A program made the position numbers and the translations under genes. The notes under the pieces are model-generated. The model had not been told where the DNA came from and did not search any database. It worked only from the letters and a program-made list of their open reading frames with translations. Shown here one piece after another: positions 7,650 through 17,071 of a DNA stretch of 64,000 nt; within the stretch, counting starts at the first letter, position 1; each line of letters opens with the position of its first letter. This DNA is from an uncultured beta proteobacterium (GTDB lineage: Bacteria > Pseudomonadota > Gammaproteobacteria > Burkholderiales > Burkholderiaceae_C). Where the stretch lies: the NCBI GenBank assembly GCA_903822205.1, contig CAIJOK010000122.1, forward strand, positions 1 through 64,000, read 5' to 3'.

Positions 7650-10600
7650 TTACGCTGCCCTTTTCAAACTATTTTTCACCCACTCTTCAAACTCTGCCAG
7701 GGGTATGGGGCGGCTAAATAGATAGCCCTGGTAGGCGCGACAGCCCGCAGCAGCCAAGAAATCCATCTGCGCCTGCGTTTCAACCCCTTCGGCGATCACG
7801 CCAAGCCCCAGGCTTTGGGCCAAGGACACGATGGTTTTGGCGATCGACGCATCGTTGGGGTCGATCAGCACATCGCGAACAAACGATTGGTCGATTTTGA
7901 GTTGGTCAAGCGGCAAGCGCTTCAAGTAAGCCAGTGACGAATAACCTGTGCCAAAGTCGTCCAGTGCAAATCCAACGCCATGCGACTTCAAGGTGGTCAT
8001 TTTGCTGACGATCTCCTCAACCTTATCGACCAGCAAACTTTCGGTCAGTTCAAGCTTAAGCCGCGAAGGCTCCGCGCCGCTGAGCTTGAGCATCTCCAAG
8101 ACCTGATCGACAAAATCAAGCTGTGTAAACTGGACAACACTGACATTGACCGCGATAGTCAATAGTGACATTTGGGGCTGATCGGCCCACCGTGCCAGTT
8201 GATGACAAGCGGTATCCAGCACCCACTGACCCATGGGCACAATCAGGCCGGTTTCTTCGGCCAGCGGAATAAAGTCAGCAGGTGATACAAGTCCTCGGCG
8301 AGGGTGCAGCCACCGCAGCAGAACCTCAGCACCAGTGACGCAGCCCGTGTCGTCCACCTGAGCTTGGTAGTACAGCCTGAATTGTTGGGTGCCCAGTGCC
8401 CGTCGCAGGTCGCCCTCCAAAGCAGCACGTTCACGCACTGCAACCTCCATCGTGGAATCAAAAAAACTCAAAGCGTTGCGACCCGCATCTTTGGACCGGT
8501 ACATGGCCAGGTCTGCCTGCTTCATCAGTTCATCCGCCGTCAATTGCTGACCGTTAAACACGGTTGCCCCCAGACTGGCCGTGCTGTGATGCGTTGCGGT
8601 CTCCAGAAGGTAGGGGGCATTGAGTGCTGCCAGTATTTTTTGGGCAAAAGTCTCAGCCGCACTGGCAGCATCCACCGTACTCAAACTGAGGCCCACCAGC
8701 ACCACCACAAACTCGTCCCCTCCCAAACGTGCCACAGTGTCACCGGCGCGGACACAGACTGACAGACGCTGTGCCACCTGCTCAAGCAACTTGTCACCAC
8801 AATCATGACCCAGCGTGTCGTTCAGAGTTTTGAAATTGTCCAGATCAATCAGGATCAGCGCCCCGCAAGTTCCGGTGCGTATGCAAGCCGTCATGGCCTG
8901 CCGAACACGGTCCATGAGCAAAATGCGGTTGGGAAGACCTGTCAACTGATCAAAAAAAGCCAGCTCGTTGATTTTTTCCTGGGCCTTTTTTTGCTCTGTC
9001 ATGTCATGGTGTGCGCCGACATAGTGAGTCACCCCACCGTCGTCGCCCCTGACGGCAGAGACCGTCAGCCATTTGGGGTAAATCTCACCATTTTTGCGGC
9101 GGCCAAAGACCTCTCCCTGCCAACTGCCGGTGGCCTGAATGGTCTGCCACATCGCACGGTAAAAATGGGCATCGTGGTGGCCGGACTTGAGCAGACGGGG
9201 GTTTTGACCCACAACATCTTCAGCCGAAAAACCGGTGATACTTGTAAAAGCCCGATTGACCTGCAGAATCGTGCTGTTGAGGTCGGTCACCACCATGGCC
9301 TCTTGCGATTCAAAAGCCGCAGCCGCAATCCTTAACTGCTCCTGTGCCTGCTTACGCTCAGTGACATCCCGCATGGCGCTGACAAACAAATCACCCTCAG
9401 CCGTTGAGACACGGCTCACACTGACTTCCACATCGCACTCGCTGCCATCCTTGCGCAAAGACTTGACGTTCAGTCCAGGCCCCGTCCGCCGCGTCACGGG
9501 AGTTTGCGACAACGCATCGAGCCGCTCTGCGTGTTTCGCCCGAAAGCGCTCTGGCACCAGCATTGAAAGCGAGTGACCAATCAAGTCAGCCTCGGTAAAC
9601 CCCAGAATATGCTCAACTTGGCGGTTGGTCATCGTGACCATGTCCCGCTCGTCGCTAACCAACATGGCATCCGGACTGGCATCAAAAATAGCGTACAACA
9701 AAGCCTCACTCGCCTGCATGGTCTCTTGCTGCTGGAGACTTAGGCGGTCTGACGCACGCTGGCGTCGCTGATAAAAGTACAGGCTCAAAAAGCAGACCAC
9801 CAGCAGAAGCGCAAACATCACCGTTTCGATCATGGCGGAATCCAACCAGTTGGCAAAAACGACCTTATGGTCCCTGGATATTGCAATGACCAAGGGCTTG
9901 TCCATCAACAGTTCTGGAGGGTGGATGGTTCTGAAAGCGATCATCCGATCTTCGCCGGTCACTAAGACTGTCCCCGTAAACACGCTGGCTACCTGACCCC
10001 TGCGCATGTGTTTGACAAAAAAACTGTCGGCATCGGTCAAAATCATGCCATCGGTGCCCGGCCGCTCGGGCTGCACCATGAACAGCCTGCCGTCGCCGTG
10101 AGCCAAGTACGACCAAACGTCGGGCGTATAACGCACGGATTCCAGCAGGGTCTGAAAATAACGCGAATCTATGCCGGCAAGTACAACACCAGCAAATTTT
10201 TTGTCCGCCCCCTGCATGACGCGGTACATACCGATCACCCAGTGCTTGCTGGTCGATCGGAAAGGTGGGGTCACAAAAAGGGTTTGGGGGTCAGGATGCT
10301 GCCTTGCATTCTGAAAATAATCGCGTCCGCTGAGATCGACACCCAGCAACCTGTCATTGTTGGATGCCACAACCCGCCCACTGGCATCCAGCACCACAAT
10401 GCTGAGTACCCCCGGCAAGGTGTCACTGATCTGTGCAAGCCTGTGGTTGACTGGGCTTGTGTTGCCGTCCGCAGACCGCCAGGAGGCCCAGTGCTGCGCC
10501 ACACTGCCCAAAGCGTGACGTGTCACATGGATCTGGGATACCAAATTTTTATCGATCAACGCCGCTTGACTGCTCAATCGCTCGTATTCGCGCACCTCAA

Positions 10601-10718
10601 CCTGGTGGTACTCCATAAAGTGAGAGTAGCCAAAAACAGCGACAAATGTCAGCATGAAGGCCAGCAAAACCAACCATTCTGACAAATAGCTGCGAAGGCG
10701 CGGCTGTGGCCCGGGCAT
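7650..10718 (-). CDS. Membrane sensor GGDEF-EAL protein with two PAS domains
   Basis: Cyclic-di-GMP turnover enzyme of 1022 residues. An N-terminal membrane segment (about 10-35), a periplasmic Cache-type sensor domain (about 40-295) and a second membrane helix (about 298-318) are followed by two PAS domains, a GGDEF domain (GGDEF at 666-670, with RAGD nine residues ahead as a product-inhibition I-site) and an EAL domain. The EAL signature reads EVLLRW at 798; ELTES, DDFGTGYSS and EGVET are intact, so phosphodiesterase activity is likely. I chose ATG 10718 because GGAG lies seven bases upstream; an in-frame TTG at 10736 is possible. Its gene is convergent with the permease gene. Confidence 0.93.
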   Translation of the reverse strand: MPGPQPRLRSYLSEWLVLLAFMLTFVAVFGYSHFMEYHQVEVREYERLSSQAALIDKNLVSQIHVTRHALGSVAQHWASWRSADGNTSPVNHRLAQISDTLPGVLSIVVLDASGRVVASNNDRLLGVDLSGRDYFQNARQHPDPQTLFVTPPFRSTSKHWVIGMYRVMQGADKKFAGVVLAGIDSRYFQTLLESVRYTPDVWSYLAHGDGRLFMVQPERPGTDGMILTDADSFFVKHMRRGQVASVFTGTVLVTGEDRMIAFRTIHPPELLMDKPLVIAISRDHKVVFANWLDSAMIETVMFALLLVVCFLSLYFYQRRQRASDRLSLQQQETMQASEALLYAIFDASPDAMLVSDERDMVTMTNRQVEHILGFTEADLIGHSLSMLVPERFRAKHAERLDALSQTPVTRRTGPGLNVKSLRKDGSECDVEVSVSRVSTAEGDLFVSAMRDVTERKQAQEQLRIAAAAFESQEAMVVTDLNSTILQVNRAFTSITGFSAEDVVGQNPRLLKSGHHDAHFYRAMWQTIQATGSWQGEVFGRRKNGEIYPKWLTVSAVRGDDGGVTHYVGAHHDMTEQKKAQEKINELAFFDQLTGLPNRILLMDRVRQAMTACIRTGTCGALILIDLDNFKTLNDTLGHDCGDKLLEQVAQRLSVCVRAGDTVARLGGDEFVVVLVGLSLSTVDAASAAETFAQKILAALNAPYLLETATHHSTASLGATVFNGQQLTADELMKQADLAMYRSKDAGRNALSFFDSTMEVAVRERAALEGDLRRALGTQQFRLYYQAQVDDTGCVTGAEVLLRWLHPRRGLVSPADFIPLAEETGLIVPMGQWVLDTACHQLARWADQPQMSLLTIAVNVSVVQFTQLDFVDQVLEMLKLSGAEPSRLKLELTESLLVDKVEEIVSKMTTLKSHGVGFALDDFGTGYSSLAYLKRLPLDQLKIDQSFVRDVLIDPNDASIAKTIVSLAQSLGLGVIAEGVETQAQMDFLAAAGCRAYQGYLFSRPIPLAEFEEWVKNSLKRAA

Positions 10719-11137
10719 GTTAAAACTCCAATTCAAGTCAAAAATGAGTCAAAAAACGGGCAAAAAACGACGGAACGAAGCCGAAAGAGATGGCCAGATG
10801 TCCGGGATTATCAAGCAAAGACGTGCCATGATCACGCAGGGCCCAGGGGGACTGAAGGCCGCCTTCGCGGTTTAACGGCACAATCACAGCCCCTCCGTGT
10901 CAGCCCGCCATCACAATGGGGAAGCTACTTGGCAGCATCCGGCAGCAAAGGCTTTCAGCATGGAGCCAGATGGTGGACAGGTGGACACCTCTCGCTATCC
11001 AAATTTATTTCCCTATTTTATTGACATCTTGCGTGGCTTACACAGAAATGATGCCTAACATACCCAAGATATGCCGCACGTCATTTTTTACTTGTGCCTT
11101 GTTTGATTTAATACTTTGACTTATTAGAGGTGTCCTT
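10719..11137. other. Divergent intergenic region
   Basis: Lies between the GGDEF-EAL gene (leftward) and the mutarotase-like gene (rightward), so both promoters should be here. It starts with A-rich sequence and becomes strongly AT-rich from about 11000. TTGACA at 11021 is a possible -35 box for the rightward gene but no good -10 box follows at the right distance. A short frame (10916-11119) shows no family features or ribosome-binding site. I see no RNA gene. Confidence 0.4.
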
Positions 11138-12022
11138 ATGACGATGATTCTTGACAATCAGACCATCAAACTTGCAATTTATCACCCAGGCGAAATATAC
11201 CGTGGTAGCAGGTTTGACTGGAGCGGCCAAATTGCACAGATCACCTATCAAAACAAATACACTTTTTGTACCACTGAGACAGAATATCAAGGCCTACTGG
11301 CAAATACTGGTAGTGGTTTGTACAATGAATTTGGCATCGATGGAGCATTAGGCCATGAGGACTGTCCAGCAGAGGGGCAGTTCCACAAAATGGGGGTAGG
11401 ATTATTAACCCGCTCCAACATGGCAGCCTATCAGTTTATGAACACTTACGCGATGCAACCGGCAGAGATCGCAGTGGCTTTTGATCACTCGTCTGCCATA
11501 TTTAGAGTATCAGCTCCCAACCTAAGGGGCTACGCATATCAATTTATCAAAACCATTGAATTGACGCATGATGGATTTAGAATACATTATCATTTGACCA
11601 ATACAGGGGACAGATTGATCGATACAAATGAATATATTCACAATTTCATTGCCATCCAGGGTCATGTGTTGGATAAAAATTACGTCCTGCGTTTTCCTTT
11701 TCAACTGGATGCAGGTTTATTTCAAGAATGCGTGAACCCCGAAACAGCCGTTATATTCGGGCCAAATACCCTCAAGTGGCAGTTCACACCGACCGTCCCT
11801 TTCTATTTTAGCCACGTCAATCCAAGCCATCAGCCCGCCTTTTGGGAAATCAAGCATCTGACAGAAAACATCAGTATCCGTGAAACCGTAGATTTTGAAA
11901 TACAGAGGATCAACATTTGGGGAACACGCCACGTCGTCAGCCCCGAAATTTTTTACCACATTCATCTATTACCCGGACAATCGTGCCAGTGGGTGAGAAC
12001 GTATGAAATAAATCTATTATAA
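11138..12022 (+). CDS. Galactose mutarotase-like protein
   Basis: A 294-residue protein that resembles the beta-sandwich aldose 1-epimerase (galactose mutarotase) superfamily: long stretches of short strands, a central NEYIHNFIAI segment with a histidine in the place expected for a sugar-binding residue, and an RFPFQLD segment. It has no signal peptide, so it is probably cytoplasmic. ATG 11138 has AGAGGTG about six bases upstream. The next gene encodes a very large sugar-active protein, and both are visibly more AT-rich than the flanking genes, suggesting a transferred carbohydrate module. Exact substrate and even catalytic activity are unknown. Confidence 0.6.
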   Translation: MTMILDNQTIKLAIYHPGEIYRGSRFDWSGQIAQITYQNKYTFCTTETEYQGLLANTGSGLYNEFGIDGALGHEDCPAEGQFHKMGVGLLTRSNMAAYQFMNTYAMQPAEIAVAFDHSSAIFRVSAPNLRGYAYQFIKTIELTHDGFRIHYHLTNTGDRLIDTNEYIHNFIAIQGHVLDKNYVLRFPFQLDAGLFQECVNPETAVIFGPNTLKWQFTPTVPFYFSHVNPSHQPAFWEIKHLTENISIRETVDFEIQRINIWGTRHVVSPEIFYHIHLLPGQSCQWVRTYEINLL

Positions 12023-12040
12023 TTTATAATAATTTATAAT
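12021..12040. repeat. Two-copy 10-bp AT repeat
   Basis: AATTTATAAT occurs twice directly after the stop of the mutarotase-like gene and is followed by AATCG. It lies in the 82-base gap before the large glycosidase-like gene and may be part of its promoter or a spacer. Confidence 0.6.
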
Positions 12041-12104
12041 AATCGATTTTCATTCCAATTATTTTTATCACCCCTATTATTCTTTGACTTATTCTCTATT
12101 CACC

Positions 12105-15100
12105 ATGATGCCATCATCGCCACTGCACCCCCTGTCGTTGGGCTTAACCCCTCTGCAATTCAACCACGCCTCGGCTGCCGGTCATTATGTGGAGTTTGAA
12201 GGCGACACCTATTACAAAATCTCTGATTTTGACCAGATGCCGCCATTTTTCATGACGATTGTCAGTGATGCCGACCACTGGATGTTCCTTTCAAGCCAAG
12301 GCGGAGTGACTGCCGGTCGCAAAAATCCAGAAAACGCGTTTTTCCCCTATATGACCGACGATAAAATCCATGATGCATCCTGGAACACAGGCAGTCGCAC
12401 GGTGATCATCGTTAAAAAAAATGGAAATCAAATTCTTTGGGAACCTTTGGGTGATCGTCATCACGGTGTCTATGCCGTGGGCCGAAACCTTTACAAGAAC
12501 ATTGCAGGCAACCAAATTATTTTTGAAGAAATCAATTTTGATCTTCAATTAACATTTCAATATGGCTGGTTTAATAGCCGACGTTTTGGATTTGTTAAAA
12601 AATCTAAAATCACGAATACTGGCCCACAGCCAGTCACCCTCCATCTGTTGGACGGAATTCAAAATATTCTGCCAGCAGGGGTTTCGCGTACCCTACAAAC
12701 CCATTCCAGTACATTGGTTGATGCCTATAAAAAGAATGAATTATGGACGGATCAGGGTATTGCCGTCTATTCTTTAAGTTCAATTCCTGTCGATCGGGCC
12801 GAGCCGAGCGAAGCCCTCAGCGCAACCGTGGTCTGGTCGCTTACCCCTTTTGCTTCCCGTCAATTTTTGCTGTCGTCGTCCCAATTGAACTTATTCAGAA
12901 CGGGCCGAGATGTACACCAGGAAACCGACATCAGGGCCATGCCCGGGGCCTATTTTGTGAACGCAGAATTTGAACTGGCCCAAGGGGACATCAATCACTG
13001 GATCACTGTGCTGGACGGCAATCAGAGTATTTCTGATATTGTGGCACTTCAGGATTCAATCAAAAATAATTCTTCATTGTGGACTGACATCAATGCTGAT
13101 ATTGAACGGGGTACAGCCGGTTTGGTTCAGCGGGTGGCCAGTGCAGATGGCTTGCAATTGACGGATGACAAATTAAGCTCTTCTCGTCATTTTTCAAATG
13201 TTTTATTTAATATCATGCGTGGCGGTATTTTTGATCACCATGATGATATTGAAAAAACGGACCTAATGGAGTTTTGTCAAAACACCAACACCGCCGTTTT
13301 TGCCCAACACGCCAACACTCTGGCCGCGTGGCCGGCCTGTCTGCCACACGCAGAGATGACGGCCCGTGCGTCCCAAACGGGCGACCCCAATTTTGAGCGT
13401 ATTTGTCTCGAATATTTGCCGCTAACTTTCAGTCGCCGTCACGGTGACCCCAGCCGTCCGTGGAATACATTTTCAATTGAGATTCAACGAAACGATGGCA
13501 GCAAAATTTTAAACTACCAAGGTAACTGGCGCGATATTTTTCAGAACTGGGAAGCGCTGTCTTTGTCCTATCCCGCGTTTGTTGGCAGCATGATCTGCAA
13601 GTTTGTCAATGCCTCTACGGCAGACGGTTACAACCCCTACCGCGTGACGCGTCAGGGTTTTGAGTGGGAGTTGCTTGACCTGGAAGACCCATGGTCACAG
13701 ATCGGGTATTGGGGTGACCATCAAATCATCTATTTGTTAAAACTGCTTGAAGTATCCCACCGCTACAAGCCACGCCAACTGGATGATTTTTTGGTGCGAG
13801 ACATATTCTCTTACGCCAATGTGCCCTATCGTATCCGGCCCTATGCAGATTTATTGGCTGACCCCCATAACACCATTGTGTTTGATGCGTCCGTTCACGC
13901 CCTGACCCGTGAGCGCTGCCAGTCGCTTGGCAGTGACGGACAATTGCTTTGGACCCACAATGGCAATATCTATTTGGTCAATCTGGCAGAGAAAATGCTG
14001 CTAACAATTTTGACCAAGTTTTCTAATTTTATTCCTGAAGCCGGTATCTGGATGAATACGCAGCGCCCAGAATGGAACGATGCCAATAACGCCTTGGTGG
14101 GGCACGGGGTTTCGATGGTGACGCTTTATTATTTGCGCCGGTTTATGGTGTTTTTGCAACAATTGCTGGAGCAGTCGTCCCATGTCAACCTGGTTTTGTC
14201 TGTAGAGCTTCATGAATTTTTGAAGAATATTGAATCAGCCTTTCAAACTTATCGGTCCCACCTGGTTGGACCGTTTGACGCAACAGATCGAAAAGGCTTA
14301 CTCGATTTATTGGGCAAAGCCGGTGAATGTTACCGTTCACAGCTATACACCCGTGGTTTTTTAGGGCTACGGCAAGAGATTGCATCAACCGACATCATCG
14401 ACTTTTGCAAGATGGCCCTTTTGTACCTTGACCATTCGATAGCGGCCAACGAGAGAGACGACCATCTTTACCACGCCTACAACTTGATGGTACTGCATTC
14501 TGATTCAAAAAATAAAAATACTGCCATCGACATTCACCCTTTGTATGAAATGCTGGAAGGCCAAGTGGCCCTGATCAATTCAGGGTATCTGAATGCCGCA
14601 GAAACGCTTGATTTGTTGCATGCCATGAGGCAAAGCCTATTATTCAGGGCAGATCAGAACAGTTACATGCTCTATCCTAATCGGCAACTGCCCCTGTTCG
14701 CAGATAGAAACAATATTCCGGTGCAAATGGTTCAGCAGTCGTTGTTATTGCAAAAACTGCTTGATGCAGGTGACCAGAATGTGATCATCAAAGATATTCA
14801 TGATGCTTATCATTTTCACAGTTCTTTTAGGAATGTCACCTGGTTGCGGCAAGCCTTAGGCAGACTTCAAGACACCGTGTTTGCGGATTTAGCACGTGCT
14901 GAGGCGGACAAGGTTTGTGCCATTTATGAATCCGTATTTCATCACCAGTCCTTTACCGGACGGTCAGGCACATTCTATAAATATGAGGGCTTGGGTTGTA
15001 TCTATTGGCACATGGTGGCCAAATTGTTGCCAGCCATTCAAGAGATTTACTTTGAAGCCGTGGCATCTGGCCAAGACAGCGCTACCCTGGAAGGCTTGAG

Positions 15101-15602
15101 TCAGGCTTATTATGATATTCGGGCCGGTTTGGGTGTGCATAAAACCCCTCAGCATTATGGCGCATTTCCAACAGACCCTTATTCTCATACCCCAGGCCAC
15201 CTGGGAGTGCAGCAGCCTGGCATGACGGGGCAGGTGAAAGAAGACATTATTTCAAGGTGGGGCGAGCTGGGGGTGTTCGTCCAAAATGGCCACATCAGGT
15301 TCTATCCTGCCTTGCTGCAACCGTCCGAGTTTTTAACCACGCCGCAGGTTTTTGATTATGAGGACATCAGGGGGCAAGGGCAAGCCGAACCCTTAAGTGT
15401 GGGCACTCTGGCATTTACCTACTGTCAAGTGCCTATCATTTACCATTTGGCCAAACTGGATCAAATGGTATTAACGCACGCCGACGGCACAGTCACCACA
15501 TTGACGGGTTTGGTATTGGATGGAGAAACCAGTTCATGGGTATTTAACCGGACTGGCCATATTGCCAAAATAGATGTGTATTTGCAGCGGGGGGCGCGAT
15601 GA
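12105..15602 (+). CDS. Large glycosidase/phosphorylase-like protein (GH94-like, tentative)
   Basis: A protein of about 1165 residues without signal peptide or membrane helices. The N-terminal third (motifs WMFLSSQGGVTAGRKNPENA, FFPYMTDDKIHD, FGFVKKSKITNTG) looks like the beta-sandwich of cellobiose-phosphorylase-type enzymes; the rest is Trp/Tyr-rich and helical (SRPWNTFSIE, DPWSQIGYWGDHQ, EAGIWMNTQRPEWNDANNA), as in (alpha/alpha)6-barrel glycosidases. I cannot name a substrate. No good ribosome-binding site is visible; ATG 12105 or 12108 is favoured over an in-frame TTG at 12084. With the preceding mutarotase-like gene it forms an AT-rich two-gene unit. The 3' end runs into an 8-bp tandem repeat. 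Confidence 0.55.
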   Translation: MMPSSPLHPLSLGLTPLQFNHASAAGHYVEFEGDTYYKISDFDQMPPFFMTIVSDADHWMFLSSQGGVTAGRKNPENAFFPYMTDDKIHDASWNTGSRTVIIVKKNGNQILWEPLGDRHHGVYAVGRNLYKNIAGNQIIFEEINFDLQLTFQYGWFNSRRFGFVKKSKITNTGPQPVTLHLLDGIQNILPAGVSRTLQTHSSTLVDAYKKNELWTDQGIAVYSLSSIPVDRAEPSEALSATVVWSLTPFASRQFLLSSSQLNLFRTGRDVHQETDIRAMPGAYFVNAEFELAQGDINHWITVLDGNQSISDIVALQDSIKNNSSLWTDINADIERGTAGLVQRVASADGLQLTDDKLSSSRHFSNVLFNIMRGGIFDHHDDIEKTDLMEFCQNTNTAVFAQHANTLAAWPACLPHAEMTARASQTGDPNFERICLEYLPLTFSRRHGDPSRPWNTFSIEIQRNDGSKILNYQGNWRDIFQNWEALSLSYPAFVGSMICKFVNASTADGYNPYRVTRQGFEWELLDLEDPWSQIGYWGDHQIIYLLKLLEVSHRYKPRQLDDFLVRDIFSYANVPYRIRPYADLLADPHNTIVFDASVHALTRERCQSLGSDGQLLWTHNGNIYLVNLAEKMLLTILTKFSNFIPEAGIWMNTQRPEWNDANNALVGHGVSMVTLYYLRRFMVFLQQLLEQSSHVNLVLSVELHEFLKNIESAFQTYRSHLVGPFDATDRKGLLDLLGKAGECYRSQLYTRGFLGLRQEIASTDIIDFCKMALLYLDHSIAANERDDHLYHAYNLMVLHSDSKNKNTAIDIHPLYEMLEGQVALINSGYLNAAETLDLLHAMRQSLLFRADQNSYMLYPNRQLPLFADRNNIPVQMVQQSLLLQKLLDAGDQNVIIKDIHDAYHFHSSFRNVTWLRQALGRLQDTVFADLARAEADKVCAIYESVFHHQSFTGRSGTFYKYEGLGCIYWHMVAKLLPAIQEIYFEAVASGQDSATLEGLSQAYYDIRAGLGVHKTPQHYGAFPTDPYSHTPGHLGVQQPGMTGQVKEDIISRWGELGVFVQNGHIRFYPALLQPSEFLTTPQVFDYEDIRGQGQAEPLSVGTLAFTYCQVPIIYHLAKLDQMVLTHADGTVTTLTGLVLDGETSSWVFNRTGHIAKIDVYLQRGAR

Positions 15603-15628
15603 AGGGATGAAGGGATGAAGGGATGAAC
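15598..15628. repeat. 8-bp tandem repeat over a stop codon
   Basis: Almost four copies of GATGAAGG. The TGA stop of the glycosidase-like gene (15600-15602) is formed by the first unit. Because the unit is not a multiple of three, each copy offers a stop in a different frame. Confidence 0.85.
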
Positions 15629-15639
15629 AGATGCCAGGG

Positions 15640-16554
15640 TCAAGGGGTTTTGGGCAGTTGTGTCATCTTCATGGCCGATGCCAGAAGGGCCGCAACCTCG
15701 GTCATGTTGCTGGGCACGATCAGGGTGGTCGTTGAATCAGCCGCCACACGGGCATAGGCCTCGATGGATTTCTCAGCCACTTTGAGCTGCACCGCTTGCT
15801 CACCCCCAGGCCGGCTGATCGCAGCAGCAACGGCGGCAATAGCCTGTGCATTGGCCTGCGCTACGGCCAAAATGGCGGAGGCTTCACCCTGTGCCTGGTT
15901 GATAGCGGCCTGCTTTTCGCCCTCTGACCGGGCGATAAAGGCCTCGCGCTCGCCGGTGGCGATGTTGATCTGCTCCTGACGGCGGCCTTCTGAGGCCGCA
16001 ATCAAGGCACGTTTTTCGCGCTCGGCGGTGATTTGCTGCTGCATGGCGTGCAAAATTTCTTTGGGGGGGGTGAGGTCCTTGATCTCGTAGCGCAGCACTT
16101 TGACCCCCCAGTTCAGCGCTGCCTCGTCGATGGCCTGTACCACCTGCGCATTGATGATGTCGCGTTCTTCAAAGGTTTTGTCCAGTTCAAGTTTGCCGAT
16201 GACCGAGCGCAAAGAGGTTTGCGCCAGTTGCGAAATGGCCATGATGTAGTTGCTGGAACCATAACTGGCGCGCATGGCATCGGTCACCTGAAAGTACAAA
16301 ATACCATCCACCTGTAGTTGGGTGTTGTCGCGGGTAATGCAAACCTGGCTGGGAATGTCCAGCGGAATCTCTTTGAGCACATGTTTGTAGGCAACCCTGT
16401 CGATGAAAGGCATCAAAAAGTTGAGGCCCGGCGTGAGTGTGCCGTTGTATTTGCCCAGGCGCTCCACCACCCAGGCATGTTGCTGCGGAACAACTTTGAT
16501 CGATTGGGTGACAAAGATGGCTGCAATGACGAACAAGATGAAGGCAATTTCCAT
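15640..16554 (-). CDS. qmcA: SPFH/band-7 membrane protease-associated protein (QmcA/paraslipin type)
   Basis: Membrane scaffold protein of the stomatin/prohibitin family, 304 residues. One N-terminal hydrophobic helix (residues 2-18) is followed by the band-7 domain (QQHAWVVERLGKY, PGLNFLMPFIDRVAYKH, LRSVIGKLELDKTFEERDIIN) and a long Ala/Glu/Gln-rich coiled coil (REKRALIAASEGRRQEQIN). Such proteins form ring-like assemblies in the membrane and often work with NfeD. The nfeD gene ends only three bases upstream of this start, so the two are one transcript and probably one complex. Confidence 0.93.
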   Translation of the reverse strand: MEIAFILFVIAAIFVTQSIKVVPQQHAWVVERLGKYNGTLTPGLNFLMPFIDRVAYKHVLKEIPLDIPSQVCITRDNTQLQVDGILYFQVTDAMRASYGSSNYIMAISQLAQTSLRSVIGKLELDKTFEERDIINAQVVQAIDEAALNWGVKVLRYEIKDLTPPKEILHAMQQQITAEREKRALIAASEGRRQEQINIATGEREAFIARSEGEKQAAINQAQGEASAILAVAQANAQAIAAVAAAISRPGGEQAVQLKVAEKSIEAYARVAADSTTTLIVPSNMTEVAALLASAMKMTQLPKTP

Positions 16555-16557
16555 GAT

Positions 16558-17004
16558 TTAAGACTCCGGTGGGGTGGTGATGGATTTTTGAAGGATCAAG
16601 CGGTTGCCGATGACCGACACAATGGTATGCGATCCCGTCGTGGCAATTTGGCCAGTTTGGAGCGTAGCGTCCCAGTGGGCACCGCGGTATTTGACGCTAC
16701 AGGTGTTGTCGCTGGACCATGCCGTGACCACGACCGTCTGGCCGATGTCCATATTCACATCGCAGTTGGACTCTGCGGGGGCCGTGCGTGGACCAGATTT
16801 TTGGTAAAACCACCAAGCCAACACAGCCCCCCCGCCTACGGCAGCGGCGCTGACCCATTGCCACGAAGTACTGGCCCCCGCATGGGCGGCCAGCGCGCCA
16901 CAGACCAGCCCCAAAGACAGCATCAGCAAATAAAACGTTCCGGTGACCAGTTCGACCGCGACCAAGACACCGGCCGCCAGCCACCAAAGGGTGGGTTCAT
17001 TCAT
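16558..17004 (-). CDS. NfeD family membrane protein
   Basis: Short-form NfeD of 148 residues: two or three hydrophobic helices in the first 70 residues, then a small OB-fold C-terminal domain (NMDIGQTVVVTAW, GAHWDATL, IVSVIGNRLIL). The ATG at 17004 has AAGGA upstream on the leftward strand. NfeD proteins are partners of SPFH-domain proteins, and the QmcA-like gene follows three bases downstream. Confidence 0.9.
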   Translation of the reverse strand: MNEPTLWWLAAGVLVAVELVTGTFYLLMLSLGLVCGALAAHAGASTSWQWVSAAAVGGGAVLAWWFYQKSGPRTAPAESNCDVNMDIGQTVVVTAWSSDNTCSVKYRGAHWDATLQTGQIATTGSHTIVSVIGNRLILQKSITTPPES

Positions 17005-17071
17005 AGGGGTTATTCCTTACACTTTGCGCTTAGTTGGTTGGTTTTAACAAGTTTAAAAAGAGGCACTGCTC

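Noticed and set aside
11021..11049. Sigma-70 promoter for the mutarotase-like gene
   Set aside because: TTGACA is perfect, but the hexamer at 17 bases (AGAAAT) matches the -10 consensus at only three positions.
10916..11119. 67-codon rightward frame in the intergenic region before the mutarotase-like gene
   Set aside because: No ribosome-binding site, no recognisable motif, Ser/Leu-rich random-looking composition; it lies where a divergent promoter region is expected.
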